DNA of 64,000 nt. Source: Aureobasidium sp. EXF-3400 (Eukaryota; Ascomycota; Dothideomycetes; Dothideales; Saccotheciaceae). The stretch is taken from positions 144,829 to 208,828 of the forward strand of contig SWBL01000046.1 of the NCBI GenBank assembly GCA_024195585.1, given 5' to 3'. Under the pieces are notes generated by a model. It had not been told where the DNA came from. It worked only from the letters and a program-made list of their open reading frames with translations, and did not search any database. Numbering within the stretch: the stretch's first letter is position 1; every line of letters begins with the position of its first letter. The translations under genes and the position numbers were made by a program. This document shows, in pieces, positions 1 to 9,992 of the stretch.

Positions 1-2197
1 AGATACCACCACTCCTGGTAGGCATGTAACGCCAACCATTTCCGCGAAGGTGTTCATGATGACACATGGTCGCTCTGACGTTTCGTGGACGTGTTTGAGC
101 GAAATCATTGGCAGCGGCCCTCTCGGATATGAGCACGGTCTGATCGATGCTCTGGTTAATGATTAGACAGTTGCGAACTGCATCGTTATCAATCTGTACT
201 AAAATAAGCCCCTTTTCAGTCGACGTTGCTTTTGCAATTGGCTCACTTCCAACACACGAAGGATTGTGTCGAGATGCTGTTCAGGCTCGTGCTGTGAAGT
301 ATCGATGTGGTTTCCGTTGTTGATCAGTATGGCGATATCACCGCTGCGAGTGTGTTAGTAGCATATAAAATCTCAGGTCAATCGATGCTCACCAGTTGTG
401 TTGCTGCAGTATCCTTGACAGTAATCTGCTGTCTTGAACATTTCTGACCACAAAGGAATTCAGTTGCCTACCAAAGGTTGTCTCAATGATCGAACCCCAC
501 TCTGGTTTGAGCAGTCTGACGTGCATGCCGAATGGCCCTACTGGTTGTTGTGTGAAACCGCGCTCGTTTTTGAGCTGACGAAGAACGTTATGAATTTGTG
601 GTGGATAGGCTCTGGCTTGTTGGCCTTGATCATCTCGCAACCGTTGCAGCATGCTTTGTGCCTCGTGAACAGCTTTCTTCTTTGCTTCCAAACCCTGTCC
701 ACGAGCATTTCTCACGTCGTTTGAAGCTTCGGTGACGCTGTTCTCAATTTGCGTCTTCTGCGCTCCATGCTGCTCTTCCTGTTGCTTGATTTGTTGGAGT
801 TGGGTACGAGCATCCTCCAGCTCGGACACTTTCTGAGCATGGGCAGGACCACTGGCGTTCTCGATTCTGGCCCTTTCAGCAGTTATCTTCTCTTCCAGCT
901 TGGTCATTGTTGCTTTCGATTGTGTGATATCTTGCTTGATGCTCCTTTGCTCGGACTTCTTGTCGCGCATTTCTTGCAGATTCGAATCGAAGATGCTCTT
1001 GACCTCGGCGTGGTTGTCTTGTAGAGGACCCAGTTGTTCTTGCAGGTCGATAATGACACTTGCGTTTGCTTCACGTGTAGAGTGGGATTCGTCGTAGAGC
1101 TTGCTGGCTTGATCGGCTTGTGCTTGCTGCATGGTGATTTTGTTTTCGACCTGATGAATCTGATCTTCAATCTTCTGGAGCTCGCGTTCTTGCTCTTCGA
1201 CTTGAGCCCAAGCGTGCTGCCAGCGCAATTGGTTGATCTTCTCCATAGTGGTCTGACTGCGGTCTATCATCTTCTTTTTCTGCTCGGCTGCTTTTGCATC
1301 TGTGCCCAAAATCTGGAGATCGGTCTCTGCAAGCTCGCACCTGTGCTCGATAGTGTCCAGTTGGTCTTCCAGAATGCGATAGTCGCCGTCGAGCTGCTCA
1401 AGTTGAGTGCCTTTGATGAAAAACTTGTACTTGTCGTGAGGAGAAGAGCCGCTGAGGAATTCTCGAGCCCTGTCTTGGGACAAGACGTTCATGGGATTGT
1501 CCAGCTGTAGGGCGAAGAAGTCGACGATATTCTCAAGCTCGGCTTTCTTTGTAGACATGGTCTTGCCTTGAGCGTTCTTGATCTTGAAACCACTTCCACT
1601 CTGTGAGAAGTGCCTCTCGACTATGATGGACTTGCCATAATCGTTGGGGTGGTAGGCCATATCACCATCGTTCTTGATCTTGACGGCGACGTAGGCCTGC
1701 TCCTCGCCAGACTTGATGAAGTTCTTGAGACTGCCAGCGCGGTTTGTTTGAGCAGCTTTGACGCCCAAACAGATGGTGAGAGCAGTGAGGATGGCACTCT
1801 TTCCACTGCCGTTGTGACCGATGATGAAGTTGATCAAAGGACCGAGCTGGATGCGGAGCTTGCTGTGACACATGAAGTTTTCCATGTAGACTTCTTCGAT
1901 GATGCCCTGTTCGGCTGCCCTATTCTCTTTATTTCGCTGGTAGTGGCGTTGGACAAGTTGAGTAGCGCGGATCTCGCCTTCGGGATCTTCGCCTTCGTCA
2001 GACGAAACATCAAGATGGAGATTGTGGTCCTCGTTGACATGGCTGTGGTATTGGTAGGTGTAATCTCCGTCGACTTCGTCGGTCTCGAGAGGAGTCTCTG
2101 TGGCACGTTGACCGTTGACTCTCGCGCGCTTAGGTGAGGAGGGCGGAGAAGAGTCGTCGGGGTCGTCGTCGGGACCGTGTCGTCGCTTGTTCGCCAT
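1..2197 (-). CDS. SMC6: SMC6, structural maintenance of chromosomes protein 6 (5' part; 3' end lies beyond the left edge)
   Basis: This is the ATPase subunit of the nuclear SMC5/6 complex, which acts in recombination repair and replication-fork stability. The first exon runs from the ATG at 2197 down to 393 (about 601 codons). A charged disordered N-terminus is followed by the ATP-binding head with Walker A GHNGSGKS (residues 127-134). From about residue 270 a long Gln/Glu/Lys-rich coiled coil leads towards the hinge (FGRQLNSFVVRN region). The frame stops at 389, but an intron fits at 392-344: donor GTGAGC, branch site CTAAC, acceptor CAG. Translation then continues in frame to base 1 with SMC6-like sequence (QTVLISERAAANDF). 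The second coiled-coil arm, signature motif and Walker B are outside the window. It diverges from the J-protein gene. Confidence 0.95.
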
Positions 2198-2520
2198 GGT
2201 GGATTATGGCACCGAGTGCTGGCAGAGAGAGGTTGACGAGCCGGCGATGGGCTCAATGGCTGCGTGGTGCACGCTGAGAGCGGGTTGAGTTGACTCGGTC
2301 GACGCAAAAAGTGAAGCGACAGGAAGCTCATTCGCTGCGACTGCCGGACGACGCGCAGGCAGGCGCGATGCACGCGTTTGATGGGCTGTGCCAAGGCCGC
2401 TCTTATCTTATCTAAAAGCTTGCATATGCATCTAACCGCTTCGACGTGTCGGACATCGAACAAAGTTGCCTGACTTATTTGTGGCCAGAAAGAGCCGGAG
2501 TGAAGTGAAGAGGTGGAGAC
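2198..2520. promoter_or_regulatory. Divergent promoter region between SMC6 and the JJJ1-like gene
   Basis: These 323 bases separate two divergent start codons and must hold both 5' leaders and core promoters. I see no clear TATA box. An AT-rich TTATCTTATCT stretch near 2402-2413 and GC-rich blocks are visible. The role is inferred from position only. Confidence 0.6.
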
Positions 2521-4215
2521 ATGGGTGCTGGACAGTCTTCAACAAGCGGCGCTCAGGAGGCAGCCCCCGAGGCACAGAAGACGGGCTACTACACCCTCCT
2601 CGGTATTGAACGCGATGCCACCGAAGACGAGATCAAGAAAGCCTACCGCCGCAAGGCTCTCGAGTTGCACCCTGACCGCAATTACGGAAACGTCGAATCC
2701 GCCACTGCCTTGTTCGCCGAAGTCCAGTCCGCCTACGAGGTCCTCTCGGATCCGCAAGAAAGAGCTTGGTACGACTCACACGAGACCCAGATTTTGCGAG
2801 GAGATGACCCGACCACTGGAGGCGCTGGTGGTGGCGAGTACGAATATGGCAACGTGAAGATGACAAGTGCCGAGGATCTGGCTCGTATGCTTCGCAAGTT
2901 CAACAGTGGTGTCGACTTCACCGATGCTCCCTCAGGTTTCTTCGGCTTCCTTCGCGAGACCTTTGACCAGCTGGCTAGAGAAGAGGAGGCTGCCGCTCAC
3001 TGGGAGGGACTCGATCTGCCTGACTATCCCTCCTTTGGTCACAAGGATGACCCGTATGACGATGTACCCAAATCCTTCTACGCCGTCTGGTTATCCTTCA
3101 GTACTCGCAAGTCTTTCGCCTGGTGCGACAAGTATCGCCTGTCTGAGGCACCTGACCGTCGTTACCGCAGACTGATGGAGAAAGAAAATCAACGTTTCCG
3201 AGAGCAGGGTATTCGCGAGTTCAACGAGTCCGTTCGCGCTCTCGTCGCCTTTGTTCGCAAGCGAGATCCTCGATACATCCCCAATACTCAAACTGAAGCC
3301 GAGCGACAGAAGGTGCTCCGAGATGCTGCTGCTGCTCAGGCTGCAAGGGCAAGAGCCGCCAACCAGGTCAACACAGAAGACTCTGCCATTCCTGAGTGGG
3401 CACAGACAATTACAAAAGATGAGCATGAAGGCGTCGTTGGAGAGAGCGAATCTGAGGTCGAGGAAGTCTTTGAGTGTGTCGCATGCAAGAAGGTTTTCAA
3501 GAGCGAGAAGCAATGGGATGCGCATGAGAAGAGCAAGAAACACCAGAAGGCTGTCCAAGCATTGAAGAAGAAGATGCAGAAAGAGAATGCAAACCTGAAT
3601 CTGGACAGCGAGTCAATAAGCGGAGATGCTACACCACTGGACGTTGAAGACTACGAACCCCTACCCGAAGATCAATACCCAATGATGGAAGACGAATCTT
3701 TGCCAGAGAACGAATATCCTATCATGGATGACGATACTGCAACGGACATGGCAAACCTCAAGTTGCAGGACGATTTGTCTGAGTCTGGAGACGAAGAAGC
3801 TACACATTCTACCAAGACTACAGGAACTAGCGAAAACCGAACAGAGGAGACTGCAGACACGATTGACTCCTCAGACGACGAATACGCCCCTGCATCACAA
3901 GTCAAAGCTCGCTTCGGTCTGGAACTTCCCTCGAAGCAAGATATTGCACCGGCCATTGGAGATTCTGGATCTGACACGACGCCCTCTGTACAAGCACCAA
4001 AGAAGGGCAAGGCTGCCCAGAAGAGAGCAAAGAAGGCTGCCGCCGCGGCAGCTGCCTCCGCGGAACAGGAAGAGAACAACTTCAAGTGTGCAACGTGCGA
4101 TGCCATGTTTCCATCTAAGACAAGACTACACCAGCACATCAAGGATTTCAAGCATGCTGCTCTCAAGAGCGTGGCTTCTGCTGGAGGTACAAAGGGCAAG
4201 AAAGGCAAGAGATAA
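2521..4215 (+). CDS. JJJ1: JJJ1/DNAJC21-type J protein with two C2H2 zinc fingers
   Basis: This single-exon protein has 564 residues. In yeast JJJ1 is a cytosolic Hsp70 co-chaperone that works with Rei1 to strip Arx1 from pre-60S ribosomal subunits. A J domain occupies about residues 21-90, with the HPD motif at 50-52 (LHPDRNYGN). The conserved middle region carries the FWARRWSRxP-like segment typical of this family in diverged form ([16 protein letters not shown]). A first C2H2 finger of the U1-type spacing ([19 protein letters not shown]) sits near residue 317 and a second ([19 protein letters not shown]) near residue 521. Between them lies an acidic disordered stretch, and the tail is Lys-rich (GTKGKKGKR). 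This domain order matches JJJ1 and DNAJC21. The ATG follows a purine-rich leader. Confidence 0.93.
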   Translation: MGAGQSSTSGAQEAAPEAQKTGYYTLLGIERDATEDEIKKAYRRKALELHPDRNYGNVESATALFAEVQSAYEVLSDPQERAWYDSHETQILRGDDPTTGGAGGGEYEYGNVKMTSAEDLARMLRKFNSGVDFTDAPSGFFGFLRETFDQLAREEEAAAHWEGLDLPDYPSFGHKDDPYDDVPKSFYAVWLSFSTRKSFAWCDKYRLSEAPDRRYRRLMEKENQRFREQGIREFNESVRALVAFVRKRDPRYIPNTQTEAERQKVLRDAAAAQAARARAANQVNTEDSAIPEWAQTITKDEHEGVVGESESEVEEVFECVACKKVFKSEKQWDAHEKSKKHQKAVQALKKKMQKENANLNLDSESISGDATPLDVEDYEPLPEDQYPMMEDESLPENEYPIMDDDTATDMANLKLQDDLSESGDEEATHSTKTTGTSENRTEETADTIDSSDDEYAPASQVKARFGLELPSKQDIAPAIGDSGSDTTPSVQAPKKGKAAQKRAKKAAAAAAASAEQEENNFKCATCDAMFPSKTRLHQHIKDFKHAALKSVASAGGTKGKKGKR

Positions 4216-5882
4216 TTTGCAGTCACATGCATAGCGTTCATTGATCCCACTTTGTGTCTGTCAGCATCTACGGCCGTAGTCAGATATCGATGGGATTCGA
4301 CGATTCATGCACGAGGATTCTGTCCTCAGCAGATCTACGACGTGTCCCTTGATCCAAAGGACAATCCTGGGTTCACACAACCTCGATTATGGCAATCCAA
4401 CAATACAAGTTGAAGATCTTGAGGTACTTCGGAGTGCCGTGTTTACGAATCTCACGGACCATTGGATTCCTTGACCCGTGGACGAGATTGGTTTGTTGAG
4501 ACCTTTGCGATCCACCAGTCCAGCGAAACTTAGTGTACGGACATCAACAATCGCGACACGAACCTAGATCTTCTGTCATACACGCGTGCAGACCTTCAAC
4601 TCCGATGTCAAGACGCGCCTTCTGAAACACCCGACGGATAACATCTGATCGTCTGTTTTAGGGTGTCCAAGTAAGCAATCTCTTTGGTCTGTGGACATTG
4701 TGTGTATGTTCGCCATTGGTCATTATTGGATGCTTGAGGTCGAACAAACGACTGGACGGTTAGGCTCGTTAGCCATTACTACCTGACAATAACCTGCAGG
4801 TCTTCTGGTCAATGGGTCGATTGAGATGTCGGCAGCAGGGCCGCCATGGAAGGACTTGGCCCCGGTCAACAAATCTGGCATGATGTCAGCGTGCCCTAGA
4901 AAGCGTATTGTGTATCAACGAAGTTCAATAAACGAATGGAGATAGCTAGCTGGGTCAGCGGAGCATCCGGTTCGTGCTACCTGCAGGTCGACAATTCCAG
5001 TATGGTAGTTCCTGTCATTATTTATCTGCAAGATTCGCATACGCGAGGACATGCATTTCTGGATGCAGCGCCTCGAAAGTCGATGACCTGCTCAGCAGCT
5101 GTTCGGAAACGCAAGCAGACAAAAACCTGCGATTTTACTCTGTGCTACCAGAGACCTTGACCGAAGACAGACAGTTCGGAGCAGATCTCCGTCTGGCAAA
5201 AATAAGTGTTAGTTCTGTACATCGCGTTTCATTGTTTGTCTCCTTTTGGTGAGACCAAGGAAGGAGCGTTCCGGAATCTGGAGTACGCATCGATTGGCTG
5301 ACAGTCACTCTTGCCTTATGGTGGAGCTGTTCGCTTTCCACCACACCACATGGCCTACGATCCCAATCCACAGTGACACACTTCATGACCATCAGCACCA
5401 CGACATCTATCCCTTTAAGCCATTTTAATTAACTTGACTAAGCTACGATTGGGTCCGAACTCTGCAGATCTCTTACTATGCTCTGTAGCTTGAGCTCTAA
5501 CCATCCACTCAACTGAACTGCCATATTTAGTCCGGATCTGCCTCCGTTACAAGATTTCCAAAGTCGGCTGACAAGCGAACATCAAGGAGATACCTCAGGC
5601 TAGGTATCATTCAAATGCTTTATCAATCCTGACAGGACCCACACAATCTCTTGCTTTGTTGAAAAGCAGGTCAATTGGACACTCTAAAGCGAGGTCTGCA
5701 CGTGATCTTTGCCGCTGACGCTCTTCGAAGGGCATCGAGGATGGAATGGCAGAGAGCACAGCATATAACAATGGTTCTCCTTACGAACCTAAACCCACAA
5801 TTTTATATCCTGGTTATCTTTCTTTCGAGTCAAACGACCGGTAGCGTTATACTTCAGTCAATTCACAGCAACACACAACATC
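4216..5882. other. Gene-free stretch of 1.7 kb
   Basis: I see no protein-like frame, tRNA or clear repeat here. It contains the 3' region of the J-protein gene and the upstream region of the HypX-like gene. The short frames at 4936-5428 have no recognisable composition or splice continuity. A CACAACATC leader directly precedes the HypX-like ATG. Confidence 0.6.
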
Positions 5883-8009
5883 ATGAGGATTCTCCTTCTC
5901 TGCACAGCACACAACTCTTTGTCACAGCGACTATACTTGGCTCTGACACTCAAGCATGAGGTTACAGTCGAGTATGCATTGTCGACAGACACCATGATCG
6001 AGGCAGCCTCTCTTGCCCATCCAAATCTAATCATCTGCCCCTTCCTTACATCTCCTGTCCCCGAGGAAGTCTACACCAAGTATATGACTCTGATCATCCA
6101 TCCAGGCGCTCCTGGGGATGGCGGTCCCAGTGCTTTAGACTTTTTGCTCATGGGTGAAGACGGGACAGAAAAGGATATCGACAGAGTTATTGCCAAAGAT
6201 CTTTGGTCTGAACATGGTCGCAGCCACTGGGGTGTGACAGTCTTGCAAGCTATTGCAGAATATGATGCAGGTCCAGTATGGGCATGGGAGCAGTTCAAAG
6301 TTGACGTTGACGACCACACGATTACCAAATCAGGTCTCTATCGAGGAGATGTTACTCGAGCTGCCTTGATAGCGTGTCTTACTGCTATCGAGAGGGTTGA
6401 GCTTGCTGCTACACAAGCCAAAGCCAACAAGGCTGGCGAGGCTGATGAGTGCGAATACATTGCCCCTGACTTGGAAACCAAGCCTGAGTACGGGACTGCA
6501 TCTGCCAGCACTGGCGAGCCTTTTCTTGGCGGTCACACTTGTCCTCTTCCTCTGCTGAAAGCTGCTAACAGAGGCTTCGATGTCAATCGACATGGCGCCC
6601 GAATGATATCGAGACTTATTCGAGCATCGGATTCACAACCAGGTTGTCTTACTAAGAATTTCTCTCCAAATCTTTACGTCTATGGTGGCCTGATCGAAGA
6701 CGGCGAGCACATGTCAGCCATCGACGTCAAGCCAGGTACTTTCATTGGCGTGCGCGATGATGCTGTATGCTTCAAGACGCTCGACGGCAAGGGAATATGG
6801 ATAACTCATGGCCGGCGAGTTAAGAAGAAGACAGACCCCACACTCTGGCCAAAAGTCCCTGCCATACCGTTGTTCGCAGATGTTGGGATCATAGATTCCG
6901 AGAACCTGCCTCAACTTCTTCCCTCGTTGCCAACAGACTTCGCCAGGCTTGATTATCCGACGTTCCAGGAGATCTTTGTTGAGTACGATGAGCTATCGAC
7001 AGGTCAACGTGTCGCTTACTTGACTTTCGACTTTTACAATGGAGCAATGAGCACGAACCAGTGTCGTCAGATGTGTGCTGCTCTACGAAGCATTCTGGAA
7101 ACACACACGGAGTCGAATCCTTTGTCAGCAGTTGTGCTACTGGGAGGTACATACTTCTCAAACGGCATACATCTCAACGTGATCGAAAGCAGTCCAGACC
7201 CGGCACACGAGTCTTGGGCCAACATCAATGCTATCAATGATGTGATCCTCCTTATTCTACACGACTTTTCTGTTCGCGGAATCATAACGGTGGCTGCACT
7301 TCGAGGCAATGCTGCTGCTGGGGGTGTGGCGCTTGCTGCTGCCGCTGACCTTGTGATCGCCGGCGAACACGTTGTCGTGAACCCTGCTTACCGTGCCTTG
7401 GGTCTGTTCGGTAGCGAGTACCATACACTTACCTATCATGGTCGAGTAGGTCATGATGCAGGTCACCACCTCTTACGCGACATGCTGCCTGTATCTGCTC
7501 AACAAGCTAAGGATATCGGTCTTGTCGACGTTGTCTTGCCCAGCTATGGAGAGTCACTAGACATTGCCATCCACGCGCACGTCAGCGAACTCATCTCCAC
7601 CAACCAAAAGCTCGGCCAATGGAAACACAAACTCGACCTCAGTCCCACCGCCCTCGCCACCGCCCGCACGCAAGAACTAGGCGAAATGGCAAAAGACTTT
7701 TGGTCCGCCCGTTCCATCCGCTACCACTCACGCCGCAGCGACTTTGTGCGCAAAGTCAAAGCCACAAAAACACCTCTGCGGTTTGCACGTCACAGACGCA
7801 AGGTTGGAGAACTTGATGAGGAAGAATCCGATAGCTTTGACTTGATAGAGACGTTTGCGATGTTGGTGCGGAAGACACAGGAACAGGCTATGCAGCAGAC
7901 GATTGAGCAGTTGAAGATGCAGGCGAGGAGGGCGAGTACGCCGGGTACCGTGGAGGAGAATGATAAACGGCAGTTGGAGATGTTGTTTTCTTGTTATTAT
8001 AGTTCTTGA
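5883..8009 (+). CDS. HypX/HoxX-like two-domain protein (formyltransferase-like plus enoyl-CoA hydratase-like)
   Basis: This is one uninterrupted frame of 708 residues. The N-terminal half is formyltransferase-like: the loop HPGAPGDGGPSALDF at residues 73-87 and the segment WGVTVLQAIAEYDAGPVWAWE near residue 118 are hallmarks of bacterial HypX. The C-terminal half is a crotonase fold with GGTYFSNGIHLNVIE, then ESWANINAINDV, then RGNAAAGGVALAAAADLV near residue 474, and NPAYRALGLFGSEYHTL, again in the HypX pattern. Bacterial HypX converts a one-carbon unit from formyl-tetrahydrofolate through formyl-CoA into CO for the [NiFe]-hydrogenase active site. Fungi have no such hydrogenase known to me, so the substrate and role here are unknown. 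The last 100 residues (helical, Lys/Arg/Gln-rich) may be a fungal extension. No targeting signal is evident. Assignment to the family is strong and function is open. Confidence 0.88.
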   Translation: MRILLLCTAHNSLSQRLYLALTLKHEVTVEYALSTDTMIEAASLAHPNLIICPFLTSPVPEEVYTKYMTLIIHPGAPGDGGPSALDFLLMGEDGTEKDIDRVIAKDLWSEHGRSHWGVTVLQAIAEYDAGPVWAWEQFKVDVDDHTITKSGLYRGDVTRAALIACLTAIERVELAATQAKANKAGEADECEYIAPDLETKPEYGTASASTGEPFLGGHTCPLPLLKAANRGFDVNRHGARMISRLIRASDSQPGCLTKNFSPNLYVYGGLIEDGEHMSAIDVKPGTFIGVRDDAVCFKTLDGKGIWITHGRRVKKKTDPTLWPKVPAIPLFADVGIIDSENLPQLLPSLPTDFARLDYPTFQEIFVEYDELSTGQRVAYLTFDFYNGAMSTNQCRQMCAALRSILETHTESNPLSAVVLLGGTYFSNGIHLNVIESSPDPAHESWANINAINDVILLILHDFSVRGIITVAALRGNAAAGGVALAAAADLVIAGEHVVVNPAYRALGLFGSEYHTLTYHGRVGHDAGHHLLRDMLPVSAQQAKDIGLVDVVLPSYGESLDIAIHAHVSELISTNQKLGQWKHKLDLSPTALATARTQELGEMAKDFWSARSIRYHSRRSDFVRKVKATKTPLRFARHRRKVGELDEEESDSFDLIETFAMLVRKTQEQAMQQTIEQLKMQARRASTPGTVEENDKRQLEMLFSCYYSS

Positions 8010-8532
8010 TCAGTAATGGATCTGAATTGTGTTGTTGGATGAATCAAGTCCTTCTTGACAAAATTACTAGTCTCGTTCGTGTTGTGAGATACTTGAGGTG
8101 TGTTATTTGTGTACATCGATTTGATGACGATCAAGACGTGAGTAGAACTGCAATTTCATGTCTCAAATCGGCAAGGTATGAGTGTGTGTTTGAAGACATG
8201 CTGCACGCAAAATAAAGAAGCGGTAGAGCAATGTGGAGACACAAAGGTTGAAGAGCAGACTCGGAGCGTGATGGTCGAAGTCAGTGATATAGGATGATGG
8301 TGAAAGCATTTGAGCATTATAGACGTAGAGTGCGCATACGAATGATCAGAGTTGTATGCAGTATTATTATCAACAAGAAAGCTCGTCGGCTTTCTTAGCA
8401 CATCATGTCAAAAGATCAAAACATCACACCAGCAAAGGGAGCAAAAGAAACCACCCCCTCCAGGTGGGAAGAAACCCGGCAGCCTCCGAGTTCTCTTATT
8501 CAGATCCAGGCCCAAGTTCAAATCCAGTTTCA

Positions 8533-8613
8533 GTCCAGAGTAAAGTCCAGAGTAAAGTCCAGAGTAAAGTCCAGAGTAAAGTCCAGAGTAAAGTCCAGAG
8601 TAAAGTCCAGAGT
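8533..8613. repeat. 12-bp tandem repeat, six perfect copies plus a partial one
   Basis: The unit gtccagagtaaa is repeated without a mismatch from 8533 to 8604, followed by a partial copy (gtccagagt). Reading the minus strand, this array lies directly downstream of the tRNA-like element at 8711-8633. That is the position of a simple-sequence tail in a SINE. Confidence 0.95.
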
Positions 8614-8632
8614 CCAAGAAAGTGAAGAGAGA

Positions 8633-8711
8633 TGCCTATGCCGAGGATCGAACTCGTGCATAGGGGTTGGCGAGTGTCGGCGCCAGCCAAGTGGGCCAAA
8701 CACACCTAGGC
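8633..8711 (-). other. tRNA-like element with A and B box sequences (possible SINE head or tRNA pseudogene)
   Basis: On the minus strand a T-arm-like B box (GAGTTCGATCC) sits 5' of an acceptor-like strand CATAGGC that pairs, with one mismatch, with GCCTAGG at 8711-8705. An A-box-like TGGCCCACTTGG lies between them and can form a short D-arm (GCC with GGC). The spacing is about six bases too long for a normal tRNA, and no seven-base anticodon loop with T33 can be drawn. I therefore do not call a functional tRNA. The 3' half also forms a long hairpin at 8635-8664 (CCTATG with CATAGG). A TATATA sequence at about 8766-8771 lies some 50 bases upstream on this strand. Confidence 0.5.
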
Positions 8712-8773
8712 GTGTAAGGCGGGACCCTTGCCTGGCTGGGGACGGGAGGGAACCAATTAAGGGGGTATATAAG

Positions 8774-8847
8774 GGTAGTGAAGTGAATTTCAGTGAAGTG
8801 GGTGAAGTGAAGTGAATTCCAGTGAAGTGGAGTGAAGTGAAGTGAGG
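8774..8847. repeat. Degenerate GAAGTG/AGTGA-rich low-complexity repeat
   Basis: Short units of the form agtgaagtga recur irregularly, with insertions such as atttc and attcc. It flanks the tRNA-like element on the side opposite the 12-bp repeat. No coding signal is present. Confidence 0.8.
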
Positions 8848-9992
8848 GAATGATGGATGAGATGAGATGTGCGGCATAGATGCCTTGGACCTCAGGCTCT
8901 CATATTCATCATACCCGCGCGCCGAATCTTCGAGTTAGAGACCTTTGGCCATCTTTGTGGTTCATAGCATAGACTTTTGGCGCGCTGTAGTGCCTTTGAT
9001 GCGCCGGTCTGTGTCAGATGGGTCGACAGATTTTTTCCATCGGATGTACTGTTAATTCGATCAGGGTAGATACGCTCGGTACGATCACTGACACAAGATC
9101 TACGTTCTTGTTGTTTGATATTGCTTGGTAGCATGGTTACAGGATGCATCATATTGAGAGGAGAGCAAAGCGGACCACGACGATAGGGAGAACGATGAGA
9201 GCGATGGCTGGCGAAGGTATGCATAGAGCCGGACGTCTATACTCATTTGGGTCCATAGGAGACTCATACAGATGTCCGAGATCCTATGCAGTAGTTGTCC
9301 GCTCGAAGATCATGGACTTGCAAACGGCGGGTCCTGAAGGATGCTGTTGTGACTGTGATCACGATATATAAACGATATAGAACCACAACCACAGCCATAA
9401 GATAGCTGCGCAGTCGTTGTTTCATAACCAATTGGTGAGCAGCAGATGGTTGATCATGGTGGGATGAAACCAAGCAATTTGCGAGCTACGTCCAAGCACA
9501 GGTCTGCGGGACACCTCGGAGCACTCGCCAGAAGTTTTGCCGCACCGTTTGGGCAATGGTATGAGATGGAAGGCTTGGACATTCATAAGAATTTCAACCA
9601 TATCTGTTTTGACAGGTGCTGCACCTCGTGCTGACGAGCTCAAAGAACTGATCTCTCGGCCAGGATTGGCCAGACGCAGCATATCCATCTCTGCTAACAG
9701 GTTTCATCGGCATAAATTCTTAGTACAAGCTGTGAAGAGGTTTTCACATGATCATGCCATCCAGGAAGGAGCCCCGTCGATAGAATAAGGCAGGCAGCTG
9801 TTCAAGGCAGGTGGTCAGATTGAGAAGGAGGACGGGTCAGGGTGACGACCAAAACTTGCTGCGCTTGGACCACCACGCCGCGGCGTTTTTCGCCGTCCCG
9901 GGCCCGAACATGCCCGCCACCAGTCAGTCTCTCGTTCGCTCGCCAACACTAACTGCTTTTGCCTATACCCCAGGCGCGTGCTTGATAGAAAT

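Larger units (their letters stand above)
8010..9992. other. Gene-free stretch of 2.0 kb holding repeats and a tRNA-like element
   Basis: No convincing gene is present. The long open frames around 8356-8877 arise from simple repeats. Separate entries describe the 12-bp repeat, the tRNA-like element and the GAAGTG-rich patch. The right end holds the leader of the next gene, including a strong splice-acceptor context (CACTAACTGC followed by CCCCAG at 9973). This suggests an intron in the 5' leader of that gene or an unrecognised short first exon. Confidence 0.55.

Noticed and set aside
389..2463. Open frames antisense to or overlapping SMC6
   Set aside because: They are frame shadows of a strongly conserved coding exon.
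8633..8711. Functional tRNA gene on the minus strand
   Set aside because: The A box is displaced by about six bases, the acceptor stem has a mismatch, and no seven-base anticodon loop with T33 forms. It is reported only as tRNA-like.
8356..8877. Several open frames on both strands around the 12-bp repeat
   Set aside because: They encode only the simple repeat (VKSR, TLDF, LYSG units), because a 12-bp unit keeps several frames open. There is no other coding signal.
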